From NCBI GenBank assembly GCA_964453035.1, contig CAYVOX010000012.1:1-41034 (forward strand): 41,034 nt of DNA, given 5' to 3'. Below, in pieces: positions 1 through 7,917 of this stretch; positions within the stretch are counted from its first letter, which is position 1; every line of letters starts with the position of its first letter. Source of the DNA: CAYVOX01 sp964453035. GTDB taxonomy: Bacteria; Chloroflexota; Anaerolineae; Anaerolineales; Anaerolineaceae. Below the pieces are notes generated by a model, which was not told where the DNA came from, ran no database searches, and saw nothing but the letters and a program-made list of their open reading frames with translations. A program made the position numbers and the translations under genes.

Positions 1-1046
1 GTGGACAGCTTCTCGAATGCAGCTTTTGCTACCGGGATAATAGACAGGGCGGCAATCGCCACCATTGAGAGGTGGTAATACTCGTGGGTGGTGTACTGGA
101 AAGGCCAGGCCAATCCGTAGGCAATGTAACCCACCCACAGGCCGCCGAGCACCGCTTTGAACGACTTTTCCGCCAGCGCCAGGCCGATCAGACCCACCAG
201 CATCACCGTCAATCCCACCAGGTTATCTGCCAACGCCAGCCACTGCGCGTAGAATTTACTGGTCAGCAGCATGCCGAGCATCTCAACCGTATTGTAGGTG
301 AAGTATTCTCCCGCGCGGCCTGTGTTCAACACCAGGTAATACAGCACCGCCGGTGCCAGCGCCAGCAAAGCCATCCCCCACACCTGCGCCGAGCGCCACC
401 AGCGCTTCCAGCCGAAGGTGGAGAGCACCAGCGCCGCCAGAACCCCCGCCAGGAAGAATCCCGCCACCACCTTCCACAAAATGCCAAACCCGGCCAGGCC
501 GCCCGCCAGCAGAGCACGTTTCAAGGTGGGTTTCTCGCTCCAACGCAGGGCAGCCCACGCTGCCAGCAAAATCCACATCACCATGCCCGGGTCGGGCATG
601 AAAGCCCGGCTGGCAATCACCCCAAAAGGCAGCGCCAGGTAAAACAACAGCCCCACCAGCACCGCCCAGAATGGAGCAAAACGCCTGCCAATCGCAAAAA
701 GCGCCAGCCCGCCAATCATCCAGTAGAGGATGGATAAAACCCTCCCCACCCACACCGCCTCGCCGCCAATGACCATATACGCCAGCGCCGCCAGTTGTTC
801 ATTAATGGGCGGCTCATGCACATCCACTGGCTGGACGGCAACCGCCTGCTGGCGCAAAACGGGGTCGGTTCTCACATCCTGCGAAAAATACAGCGCGCGC
901 GCAATATTAGCCGAACGCAGTTGCCGAACCGGGTGAAAATCCAGGGGCGGGTCATTCAGGTCAATCAGGCGCACAACCATGCCCAACCCAACGACCACAA
1001 TCAAAGCCAGCCAGGCGATCCAGCGGCGCCGCAATAATTCAGTCAT
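1..1046 (-). CDS. GT39/ArnT-like membrane glycosyltransferase, partial
   Basis: The frame is open from an ATG at 1046 to the window's left edge, giving 348 codons with no stop, so the C-terminus lies outside. The protein is strongly hydrophobic. A basic N-terminus (LLRRRW) is followed by a first membrane helix at about residues 9-27, then an extracytoplasmic loop with an acidic segment (DLNDPPLDFHPVRQ, about 29-42) and a later HEPPINEQ motif, then many more helices. This layout (acidic residues in the first loop, 8 or more helices) is typical of GT-C enzymes that use polyprenyl-phosphate sugars, such as the PMT/ArnT family. The likely role is adding a sugar on the outer face of the membrane during glycan or glycoprotein assembly. 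It is the last gene of the polysaccharide operon inside the window. The donor and acceptor cannot be read from the sequence. Confidence 0.8.
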   Translation of the reverse strand, partial: MTELLRRRWIAWLALIVVVGLGMVVRLIDLNDPPLDFHPVRQLRSANIARALYFSQDVRTDPVLRQQAVAVQPVDVHEPPINEQLAALAYMVIGGEAVWVGRVLSILYWMIGGLALFAIGRRFAPFWAVLVGLLFYLALPFGVIASRAFMPDPGMVMWILLAAWAALRWSEKPTLKRALLAGGLAGFGILWKVVAGFFLAGVLAALVLSTFGWKRWWRSAQVWGMALLALAPAVLYYLVLNTGRAGEYFTYNTVEMLGMLLTSKFYAQWLALADNLVGLTVMLVGLIGLALAEKSFKAVLGGLWVGYIAYGLAWPFQYTTHEYYHLSMVAIAALSIIPVAKAAFEKLS

Positions 1047-1061
1047 TACCCTATACCCTGT

Positions 1062-1358
1062 TCATGGCTTTTTTTTGCCATGCCTTTCAAACCAGCGCAC
1101 CAGACGCTCAATCCATCCTTGCGTGCGCACCGGCATGGTCAGTAAACCCAACCCCACCGCCAGCAGCAGCGCGCCAAGGATGCGCATCGATTGGGATATG
1201 TTTGAAAACAACGCGGATGTCATCATCGCAGCCATTTCATCCGGCGCCACCAGGCGCAAATAACCATCCGCCTGGGCATAGGGCAGCGAAAAAAACACCA
1301 GCAGCACCACCCCCGGCGCGAAGGACGCCACCATAAAAATAACCCTGATAATCCTCAC
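1062..1358 (-). CDS. small two-helix membrane protein, unknown function
   Basis: I do not recognise a family. The frame extends further upstream but would overlap the preceding glycosyltransferase, so the real start is near its stop. A GTG at 1358 gives 98 aa and puts basic residues ahead of the first helix. An ATG at 1334 with AGGG eight bases upstream gives 90 aa. The product has a first hydrophobic segment ending in PYAQA (a possible signal-peptidase site), a polar stretch (DGYLRLVAPDEMAAMM), a second hydrophobic segment (MRILGALLLAVGLGLLTM) and a basic tail ending HGKKKP. It sits between two glycosyltransferases in the same operon and could be a small accessory membrane subunit, but that is only a guess from position. 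Confidence 0.55.
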   Translation of the reverse strand: MRIIRVIFMVASFAPGVVLLVFFSLPYAQADGYLRLVAPDEMAAMMTSALFSNISQSMRILGALLLAVGLGLLTMPVRTQGWIERLVRWFERHGKKKP

Positions 1359-1371
1359 TTTACGCTCGGTG

Positions 1372-2331
1372 CTAATGGTACACCTCTGGATGGCGGCTCT
1401 TGCGCGCGGCATGCCGCAGGCGGTAGTAATGCGCCTTAAGACCTCCGAGCCCCAACAGGCTGAGCAGAGCATAGCTCATGCGGTGCCATTCCGCCAGGGC
1501 GGTGGGTGGGTGCGCCGCCAATGCACGGAAATACGACCTAAGCGCCGGAGCAGGCTGCCCCCCATCCAGCAGGTAACGCGCATTCATGCGGTGCGCTCCG
1601 GCCCACACCTGTCGCTTCAAGCGCGGCAGGCGCTCCACCAATGCCGGTTGTGAACCCATCCAATCCACAATGCGGTAAGCTTCCTCTCCAAACCGCGCCG
1701 CCTGGGCGATATTTTTGGCCTGGGCATGAAAGCGCGCCTTTGCCAGTGGCTGGTGCAGATAAGCCACTTTCCCGGTCTGCGCCAGGCGCAGCCACAGGTG
1801 ATGATCAAGCAAAAAGTGATAGCTGGTATCCAGGTAACCGGCCTGCTCCAGCGCCGCCCGCCTGAAGAACACCCCCGGCTGCCCGATGATGTGAAAGGTC
1901 ATCAGCTCATCCAGCCCCCAATCGCCATAACGCATGATGTTTATGGTCTCTCCGCGCTCGTTGATGGAAATTACATCTCCAAACACCATGCTCAGTTGCG
2001 GGTTGTCAGCCAGCGCCTGCGCCGCAAGCTGTAAAGCCCCCGGCATCAGCAGATCATCCGAGTTGACCCAGCCCACATACTCACCCCGGGCGCGGGCAAA
2101 ACCCTTGTTCACCGCTTCGGCCTGGCCGCTATCCGCCTCGGAGACCCACCACGCCAGCCGGCTGGCATACCTTTCGATGACAGCCACGCTTCCATCGGTT
2201 GAAGCGCCGTCAACCACCAGGTATTCCAGGGCGGGATAATCCTGCTCCAACACGGATTTAAGTGTCTCTTCCAGGTATCCGGCCTGGTTGAAAGACGGCG
2301 TGATGATGGAAAAAAGAGGCAGATCAGGCAT
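1372..2331 (-). CDS. GT2 family glycosyltransferase
   Basis: This 319-aa protein has the classical GT-A inverting glycosyltransferase N-terminus: FSIITPSFNQ at 7-16, the nucleotide-binding DGASTDGS at 41-48 and the DXD-type metal motif NSDD at 90-93. The C-terminal third (helical, with many Arg) is typical of GT2 enzymes that elongate surface polysaccharides in the cytoplasm on a lipid carrier. The start is ATG at 2331; an upstream out-of-frame ATG closes at once. The gene lies just downstream of a 100-N gap, but its whole reading frame is on the left side of the gap, so the sequence is complete. The repeat after the gap copies its first codons and should not be annotated as a second start. 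The sugar specificity is unknown. Confidence 0.9.
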   Translation of the reverse strand: MPDLPLFSIITPSFNQAGYLEETLKSVLEQDYPALEYLVVDGASTDGSVAVIERYASRLAWWVSEADSGQAEAVNKGFARARGEYVGWVNSDDLLMPGALQLAAQALADNPQLSMVFGDVISINERGETINIMRYGDWGLDELMTFHIIGQPGVFFRRAALEQAGYLDTSYHFLLDHHLWLRLAQTGKVAYLHQPLAKARFHAQAKNIAQAARFGEEAYRIVDWMGSQPALVERLPRLKRQVWAGAHRMNARYLLDGGQPAPALRSYFRALAAHPPTALAEWHRMSYALLSLLGLGGLKAHYYRLRHAARKSRHPEVYH

Positions 2332-2346
2332 ACGGCATTCCAGGCT
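2292..2346. repeat. 55-bp contig-end overlap, left copy of gap 1
   Basis: These 55 bases are repeated without mismatch at 2447-2501, immediately on the other side of 100 N. Both copies abut the gap, which is what unmerged k-mer overlaps between neighbouring contigs look like. Confidence 0.95.
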
Positions 2347-2446
2347 NNNNNNNNNNNNNNNNNNNNNNNNNNNNNNNNNNNNNNNNNNNNNNNNNNNNNN
2401 NNNNNNNNNNNNNNNNNNNNNNNNNNNNNNNNNNNNNNNNNNNNNN
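2347..2446. other. assembly gap 1, 100 N
   Basis: Exactly 100 undetermined bases flanked by identical 55-bp sequence. The true distance is best explained as minus 55 bp. Collapsing it removes 155 bp and leaves a short intergenic spacer between the DUF115-like gene and the GT2 gene. Confidence 0.95.
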
Positions 2447-2501
2447 AAGACGGCGTGATGATGGAAAAAAGAGGCAGATCAGGCATACGGCATTCCAGGC
2501 T
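2447..2501. repeat. 55-bp contig-end overlap, right copy of gap 1
   Basis: Perfect copy of 2292-2346. It carries a duplicate of the GT2 gene's first codons, which is an assembly artefact and not a second gene. Confidence 0.95.
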
Positions 2502-2517
2502 AAAATAATTTCAGTTT

Positions 2518-3327
2518 TCAGGAAAACAACGTGTTGTAGTCAACGCGCTCAAAAATGCGCAGCTTACCGCCAATGGTGGCATCCACCACCTGGCGGCCTG
2601 CGACTTCAAACGCCTGGCGGGCGTTGCGGTATCCGCGCTCGGAGGTTTCGAGGTCAGGCAACTGCCATCGAAAGCCCTTGCCAAAATACGCCCCGGAGAA
2701 ATGGTTGGGATCCTCCCCGGTTGAAACCACGGTAGTATTGGGCTTGCCCTGCGCCGCGGTGAAGTTGTGATCCACTCCGATCAGGATCACCTTGCTGAAC
2801 CCCATGTGAAAAGCCAGCTGCAGGGCAACGTTGGTGACGGTAGCACCCTCCCACACCCGCCCGGTCACATCCCGCGCAAAACCAGGGCCGGTGTAGGAAG
2901 TGTAGATAAAGTGGGTATGCCCATCCATCTGCACAAACCGCCGGGCGCGCCAGGCAAAGAACTTGGGCATCTCCAGCGCCTGCAATTCCGCCGCCGATTG
3001 CTCAATCACCAGGTCGTTAATCGAGACCAGGCATGACGGTTTAAAGCCAAGTTCAGCCTCAGCCAGGAAGATGCGGTTAAAACCAAAACTGAACTCGCCT
3101 TTGAGCTTGCTCAGGTCGGTCTGTCGCAGGCTGGGACCGTTTCCAATTAAAAAACAGCGCTCACCCCGGTGCGAATCTTTAAGCGCCGCCAGTTTGCGCC
3201 GTGATTCGCGCCGCCAGGGATGCCAGTAAGCCGCCGGCAGTTCTGGCAGCCGCATCACGGCATCGTAGGCGTTACCCAGGGTCTCAACCATCTGCGGCGT
3301 AAGTATTTTTTTCAGGGCTCTCTTCAT
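2518..3327 (-). CDS. DUF115/MptE-like protein, putative sialyltransferase-like glycosyltransferase
   Basis: This 269-aa protein carries a FLIGNGPSL motif at 59-67, then DLSKLKGEFSFGFNRIFL (71-88). That is the signature shared by DUF115/6-hydroxymethylpterin-pyrophosphokinase-like proteins and resembles the GNGPSL...N block that binds CMP in Cst-I-type (GT42) sialyltransferases. A second conserved segment, KVILIGVDHNF (about residues 180-190), follows. In polysaccharide loci such proteins are usually thought to be glycosyltransferases or glycan-modifying enzymes. Given the CMP-sugar genes around it, a CMP-nonulosonate transferase role is attractive but inferred. ATG at 3327 with GAGG five bases upstream; the gene starts 7 bp after the upstream SDR stop, so the two are co-transcribed. 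Confidence 0.75.
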   Translation of the reverse strand: MKRALKKILTPQMVETLGNAYDAVMRLPELPAAYWHPWRRESRRKLAALKDSHRGERCFLIGNGPSLRQTDLSKLKGEFSFGFNRIFLAEAELGFKPSCLVSINDLVIEQSAAELQALEMPKFFAWRARRFVQMDGHTHFIYTSYTGPGFARDVTGRVWEGATVTNVALQLAFHMGFSKVILIGVDHNFTAAQGKPNTTVVSTGEDPNHFSGAYFGKGFRWQLPDLETSERGYRNARQAFEVAGRQVVDATIGGKLRIFERVDYNTLFS

Positions 3328-3334
3328 TGTTTCC

Positions 3335-4096
3335 TCATTCTGTGCTCAGGCGTGCTGTGGCTCCGCCATCCACCACCAGCGCCTGGCCGGTCATAAAGGA
3401 AGACTGGGTCGAATCCGCCAGGAAGTAAATGGCACTGGCAATTTCTGCCGGTTGCCCCACGCGCCCGTTGACGGTTTTGCGGGCCAGGTTTTCCAGCCGG
3501 TCCAGCACCGATCCCCCTGAAAGATGCCCCCGGTCAAAGCCTGCCCGCAGCATGGGCGTATCCACCGCGCCCGGCAGGATGGCATTCACGCGGATGTTAT
3601 CCGGCGCAAACTCAATCGCCATGGCGCGCGTCAGCGCCAGCAGACCGCCCTTGCTGGCAGCGTAAGCGGCAATATTAGCCGAGGTTGCCACGGCATGGAC
3701 GGAGGAGACGTTCACCAGCGCCCCCCCACCGCGCGCCTTCAGCAGCGGGTAAGCCAGTTTTGCGCCCAGGAACACCGAGCGCAGGTTGGAAGCCATCACC
3801 AGGTCCCATTCTTCGGCGGTTGTTTCGATTAATGGCTTGGCAATTTGCACCGCGGCGTTGTTCACCACCGCATCCAGCGTATCGGTGAAGTGATGCGCCT
3901 GCTCGTAAACATACTCAAGCATTTTGGGGTCAGAAATATCCGCCTGGATGAATAACCCGCTTGCCGGAAACGACTCGCCAAACACAGCGCGGTCCACGCC
4001 AATCACGCGCCAGCCCTTTTCCGTGAAGTATTGCACCGTAGCCCTGCCAACACCCCCCGCCGCGCCGGTGATTAACATCGTTCGTTCAGCTTCCAT
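3335..4096 (-). CDS. SDR family oxidoreductase
   Basis: A 253-aa classical short-chain dehydrogenase. The Rossmann glycine motif GAAGGVG is at 11-17, NNAA at 79-82, and the catalytic Ser131/132, Tyr145 and Lys149 (YAASK) are intact. The C-terminus has the usual GQALVVDGG. The frame could open at a TTG at 4108, but the ATG at 4096 has GGAGG five bases upstream and is clearly preferred. The enzyme probably oxidises or reduces a sugar hydroxyl/keto group with NAD(P). It is close to a D-2-hydroxyacid dehydrogenase and a cytidylyltransferase, so it may belong to the same sugar-acid route. The exact substrate is unknown. Confidence 0.88.
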   Translation of the reverse strand: MEAERTMLITGAAGGVGRATVQYFTEKGWRVIGVDRAVFGESFPASGLFIQADISDPKMLEYVYEQAHHFTDTLDAVVNNAAVQIAKPLIETTAEEWDLVMASNLRSVFLGAKLAYPLLKARGGGALVNVSSVHAVATSANIAAYAASKGGLLALTRAMAIEFAPDNIRVNAILPGAVDTPMLRAGFDRGHLSGGSVLDRLENLARKTVNGRVGQPAEIASAIYFLADSTQSSFMTGQALVVDGGATARLSTE

Positions 4097-4114
4097 TTTC
4101 ACCTCCAAACAGGT

Positions 4115-6249
4115 TTATTTTCCAGCGCAAACCAGGCCAGCCGCCAGAGATGAGCTGGAAGAGAGCTTGCACACCGAATAGACCAGCATCTCATCCTTTT
4201 GAGCCAGCTCCGCCAGCCTGCGGGCCTCATCCATACGGCCCACGCGGGCATACCCCTCGATAAATGGCATCCACTCCGCGACGTCCCCCGGCTGGAATTG
4301 CTTTTCCCGGGCTTCATCGCCCAGCGCTGCCACTTTATCCCACTCGCCCTTCTGGCGAGCCAGGCTGGCCTGCTGGTAAAGGGNNNNNNNNNNNNNNNNN
4401 NNNNNNNNNNNNNNNNNNNNNNNNNNNNNNNNNNNNNNNNNNNNNNNNNNNNNNNNNNNNNNNNNNNNNNNNNNNNNNNNNNNGCCACTTTATCCCACTC
4501 GCCCTTCTGGCGAGCCAGGCTGGCCTGCTGGTAAAGGGTACACCAGGTCACCCCGGGCGGCGGACCAAAAATCACCTCCGGCGGCGTTTTGTTCTCGCCA
4601 TCAGTTTGAATGCGCTCAATTTGCGAGGCACTCGCCACCAGCCAGATGAGTGGGTCTTCGCGGGAGGATAACTCCAGACTGTCTCCATCTAAAACATGCA
4701 GGCACGAAGACGATGAGGGCATCGAGGCAATCAGTACGTTCTTGAAATTCCGGGTGTACTCCACATTGCGCCAGGCGCGGTACATGCTCTGCCCGCTGAG
4801 CACCCAGGGAACAGTATCTGCATTCAGCACTTCGGCTGTCAGTTGAATAGGCCCCGGCTGGGGGTAATAAATGGCATTGGCGGGGCCAAACACAGCAAAG
4901 CCCTCCGCCTGGCGATAGCCCGCTGGCAGCAGCACCATTAGCACTGTATCCGGCTGGATCTGCGGCGCGCGCGCAGTTAATTGAAACCAGACCTGCTTCT
5001 GATTAACCCAGTGGTCGCGGTAATATACAGCATTATTGAAGTGCGTGACCATCGCCATGACCAGCAGCAAACCCAACACGCTCCAGCGCACCCAGCGCCG
5101 CCCGCCGCTGAAAATGGCCGCGCTGAGCAAAATGGCTGCTGCCGCTGAGGATTGCAGGGTGAAGCGGTCCATGCTATAGCTGTAATCCACGCTACGCTCC
5201 GTCAACACCACGGGCAGCAGCGTCACCAGCACGCCCAGCGCGCCCACCCAGGCTGCCGTAGAAGGCCTTCCACTGGCAGGAGTGCTTTCCACCGAAGACA
5301 CCCGGCGCGTGTACAACCACAATCCAAGCCCCAGCAACGCCGCCAGGAGCAAAGGGATCAGCAACTCAGCCGCCCCCACTCTGGCTGCCAGTTTGTTTGC
5401 CGGCACGCCCCACGCCAGAACCACTGTTTCCACGAAATCACGCCCGGTCTCAAGCAACACTTTGAGCGCCATGCCCAATGGGTTATTCAGGTACGCGCGC
5501 AACAAACCACCCGCATCCGTGTTTGAGCGCCCGCCCTGAAAAATGAACAACCGCCAGGCCACCACGCCTACCAGCGCTGCCAGGTAAGGCCAAACCTGCA
5601 AGGCCAGGCTTCTCACCCGGGTTTTCAGGGTCTGCTTTTCAGCCGGGTGCAGCACCACCCAGTAGAGCATCAGCCGCAGCCCTTCCAGGCCAATCATGGC
5701 CTCGTAAATGAGCGGGTAAACCAGCACCAGCCCGGCGGAGAGCGCAATCATTACAAGCCGCCCCGCGCCCGGGCTGCTCCTCAGCGCTTTAACGCCCAAC
5801 ACCAGCGAGCTTAACCCCAGGAAGAACGCGATGAAATGATTGGAGAAGTTGTTTGCTCCCGGTTGTTGTAAAAAACCCGGGTAAATGATGAACAGGCAGG
5901 CCGCTGCCAGCGTCATGCGCCGCTGACCGGGCCACACCAGGCGCAGCAGCCACAGAAACGCCAGCCCGCCGAGTGCCCTCACCCCAAATGAGAACAGGTG
6001 CCACCCCAGTGGTGAATCGCCCAGCAGGCGGTAGGTGATGGTGTAAGCCAACCCCATCACCGGACGGTCAATCACATGCATGCGCAGCAGGCCCACATTG
6101 CTGACCTTCGAAACCAGCGTGAACCAGTCGTCGTTATAAAAGCCCAGTTGGCCCACCAGCGGCAAGTAAGCCAGCGCTGCCGCCGCCAGCACAAGCCCGT
6201 AAGCAGCTACCGCTTCCCATCGCAACCTACGCAGGGCTGGGCGCAGCAT
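4115..6249 (-). CDS. GT-C-like multi-pass membrane protein, interrupted only by an assembly gap
   Basis: A large membrane protein whose N-terminus has a helix (about 12-32) followed by GFYNDDW with an Asp pair at 40-41 in the first outer loop. RPVMGLAYTITYRLLG and about ten further helices come next, then a soluble C-terminal part. This is the plan of GT39/GT-C glycosyltransferases. Gap 2 (4384-4483) cuts the gene. Reading straight through the N run shifts the frame and gives a nonsense tail. Collapsing the 55-bp duplicate plus 100 N (155 bp) joins GEWDKV to AALGDEAREKQ in frame and gives an intact protein of about 659 aa ending at a TAA at 4115. The restored tail contains two helix-turn-helix segments resembling TPR repeats. 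ATG at 6249 with AAGG seven bases upstream. Confidence 0.8.
4329..4383. repeat. 55-bp contig-end overlap, left copy of gap 2
   Basis: Identical to 4484-4538 across the N run and the same length as the repeat at gap 1, so both gaps arise from one assembly parameter. Confidence 0.95.
4384..4483. other. assembly gap 2, 100 N
   Basis: Exactly 100 N inside a coding region. Removing the gap and one 55-bp copy restores the reading frame of the surrounding membrane-protein gene. Confidence 0.95.
4484..4538. repeat. 55-bp contig-end overlap, right copy of gap 2
   Basis: Perfect copy of 4329-4383, directly abutting the N run. Confidence 0.95.
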
Positions 6250-6251
6250 GC

Positions 6252-7220
6252 TTAGACCTTCATCCAGTCGTCCAGGTCGTCACACGCAATCCCCAGGCCA
6301 ACCAGCAGGTTGCGGATGGTGTTCTTATGGACGCGCGTCCAGGCTGCCGGGCTGGAGTTTGAGTTATGCGCTGCCAGCAGCACGTTATCCATCTTCAGCA
6401 ACGGCGAGGTGAGCGGCAGCGGCTCAACCTCAAAAACGTCCAGAGCAGCTCCGCCCAGGAGCCCGCTCTGCAGGGCTTCAATTAACGCCGCTTCTTCCAC
6501 CACCGGCCCGCGCGCCGTGTTGATGAGAACCGCGCCCGGTTTAACATGAGAAAGCGTCTCGCGGTTAATCAGGTGATAGCTGGTGGGGTTCAAATCGCAG
6601 TTGATGGAGATAAAATCGGATTGCCGGAGCAATTCGTTGAGCGCCACCATCTCCAGGCGCATCTCCGCCACAAAATCAGAGGCAATCGGGAGGATATCGT
6701 TCCCCAGCAGGCGCATCCCAAAGGCGCGCGCCCGGCGCAGCACGGCTTTACCCACGTTGCCAACCCCAACCACGCCCAGCGTGCACTCGCTCAGCGAGCG
6801 CCCGGGCAGTTTTTCCCAGTCGCCCTGTTTCATCCTGCGATCCATCCACGGCAGCCGCCGCGCAAAAGAGAGGATATAGCCCAGCACGCTGTCGGATACG
6901 GGCAGGGTGAAAGCGTTGGGCGTGTTCCCAACCATCACGCCCAGGCGGGTTGCCTCCGCCTTATCAATCGAATCGATGCCGGTTCCCCACTTGGAGATGA
7001 CCTTAAGCCGCGGTAAACATGCCTTAATCACACGCTCAGTGTAGCGGTCATCGCCACACACGGCGCCGTCAAATTGCCCGGCATAGCTCAGAATCTCTTC
7101 TTCCGAGAGACGCTCGTGCACCTCAGGCACAATCGTTTCAATCCCATAATGCTGCAGAATGGGCTGGAATTGCTCCAGGTAGGGGATCATATAGGGGGCG
7201 GAAAGCAAAACAGTTGGCAT
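6252..7220 (-). CDS. D-isomer-specific 2-hydroxyacid dehydrogenase
   Basis: A 322-aa NAD-dependent D-2-hydroxyacid dehydrogenase of the SerA/GyaR type. It has SKWGTGIDSID (76-86), the dinucleotide fold GVGNVG at 152-157, the substrate Arg237 in NTARGPVV, Glu266 in DVFEVEP and His285 in AAHNSN. These complete the Arg/Glu/His catalytic set. The C-terminus lacks the ACT domain of biosynthetic SerA. In this locus it is followed by a membrane transferase and preceded by a CMP-sugar-type cytidylyltransferase, so a 2-keto or 2-hydroxy sugar acid, not 3-phosphoglycerate, is the plausible substrate. ATG at 7220 with AAGG seven bases upstream. Confidence 0.88.
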   Translation of the reverse strand: MPTVLLSAPYMIPYLEQFQPILQHYGIETIVPEVHERLSEEEILSYAGQFDGAVCGDDRYTERVIKACLPRLKVISKWGTGIDSIDKAEATRLGVMVGNTPNAFTLPVSDSVLGYILSFARRLPWMDRRMKQGDWEKLPGRSLSECTLGVVGVGNVGKAVLRRARAFGMRLLGNDILPIASDFVAEMRLEMVALNELLRQSDFISINCDLNPTSYHLINRETLSHVKPGAVLINTARGPVVEEAALIEALQSGLLGGAALDVFEVEPLPLTSPLLKMDNVLLAAHNSNSSPAAWTRVHKNTIRNLLVGLGIACDDLDDWMKV

Positions 7221-7230
7221 CAGGTGACCT

Positions 7231-7917
7231 TTAGGGTTGGTTGGCGCGCGCCTGACGGTGCTGCAAGAGCAGGTCGGCGATCAGAAAATCAAGTTCTTCG
7301 TCAATATCCCGCGCTTCAGCCGCGTCAATCTCGAACATCAAGGGCCGCTCGCCCAGCCGGTTGCGGCGCGTTTCCAGCGTCTGCCGGGTGAAGATATAAA
7401 CGCATGAGTTTTCTTCGTAGATGGGTGGCAGGTCCTGCGTACGCAGCAGGATTGCGGGATTGTGGTTGATGGGACGCGCCAGTTGGTCCCACAGCCGGGT
7501 TTGCAGGCGGGTCACGCCGAAGAGCGAATCAAAAGCTGGGATCTGACTCATCAATAGTTCAATGGCGCGCGAGAACGTTTCTGCCTGCACCAGCGGGTTG
7601 GTGGAATGCGTTTGCAGGTAAAAATCTGCCGGAACCTGGGCGGTATCATAAAGCAGGATTTCGTTCATCGGCATGGTATCCGCCCGCAAGTGCTCAGGGC
7701 GCTCCAGCACCACCACCTGCGGAAACTCGCGCTTGAGACCCTCAATCACCACGGGACTGTCGGTATCCACCACCACCCGGGTAATCTGCGGCACCGCCAG
7801 CAAGGTTTGCAGGATGTGCTGGTAAAGCGGCTTACCCGCCAGCAGGCGGTAATTCTTCCCCGGCACGCGCACCGAATGGTGACGCATTGGCACCAGGGCC
7901 ACAATTTTCTTATCCAT
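7231..7917 (-). CDS. CMP-sugar-type cytidylyltransferase (NeuA/KdsB-like)
   Basis: A 228-aa nucleotidyltransferase with the diagnostic N-terminus VALVPMRHHSVRVPGKN, equivalent to the PARxGSKxxPxKN loop of NeuA/KdsB that binds CTP. VVVDTDSP, THSTNP and an acidic RDIDEELDF near the end complete the fold. It should activate a keto-sugar acid as a CMP derivative. The ATG at 7917 is chosen because it overlaps the preceding gene's stop by 8 bp (ATGGATAA) and has GGAGG nine bases upstream; longer in-frame starts add an unconserved tail inside the previous gene. It is the first of three cytidylyltransferases in the operon, paired with the HP-motif protein at 7910-9520 and with the hydroxyacid dehydrogenase at 6252-7220. 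Confidence 0.87.
   Translation of the reverse strand: MDKKIVALVPMRHHSVRVPGKNYRLLAGKPLYQHILQTLLAVPQITRVVVDTDSPVVIEGLKREFPQVVVLERPEHLRADTMPMNEILLYDTAQVPADFYLQTHSTNPLVQAETFSRAIELLMSQIPAFDSLFGVTRLQTRLWDQLARPINHNPAILLRTQDLPPIYEENSCVYIFTRQTLETRRNRLGERPLMFEIDAAEARDIDEELDFLIADLLLQHRQARANQP

Noticed and set aside
72..737. Long open frame on the plus strand opposite the GT39-like gene
   Set aside because: The opposite strand gives a coherent multi-helix membrane protein across the whole stretch; the plus frame has a low-complexity Gln/Arg/His/Pro composition typical of antisense shadows in GC-rich DNA.
2109..2486. Open frame running through gap 1
   Set aside because: It depends on translating 100 N and on a duplicated 55-bp contig end, and it is in the wrong frame of the GT2 gene.
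4099..4383. C-terminal tail of the membrane glycosyltransferase as read directly across gap 2
   Set aside because: It is frameshifted. The correct tail is recovered in another frame after collapsing the 55-bp duplicate.
2292..4538. 55-bp direct repeats as insertion-site duplications or mobile-element ends
   Set aside because: Both pairs directly abut 100-N runs and have identical length; this is an assembly signature. No transposase or inverted repeat is present.
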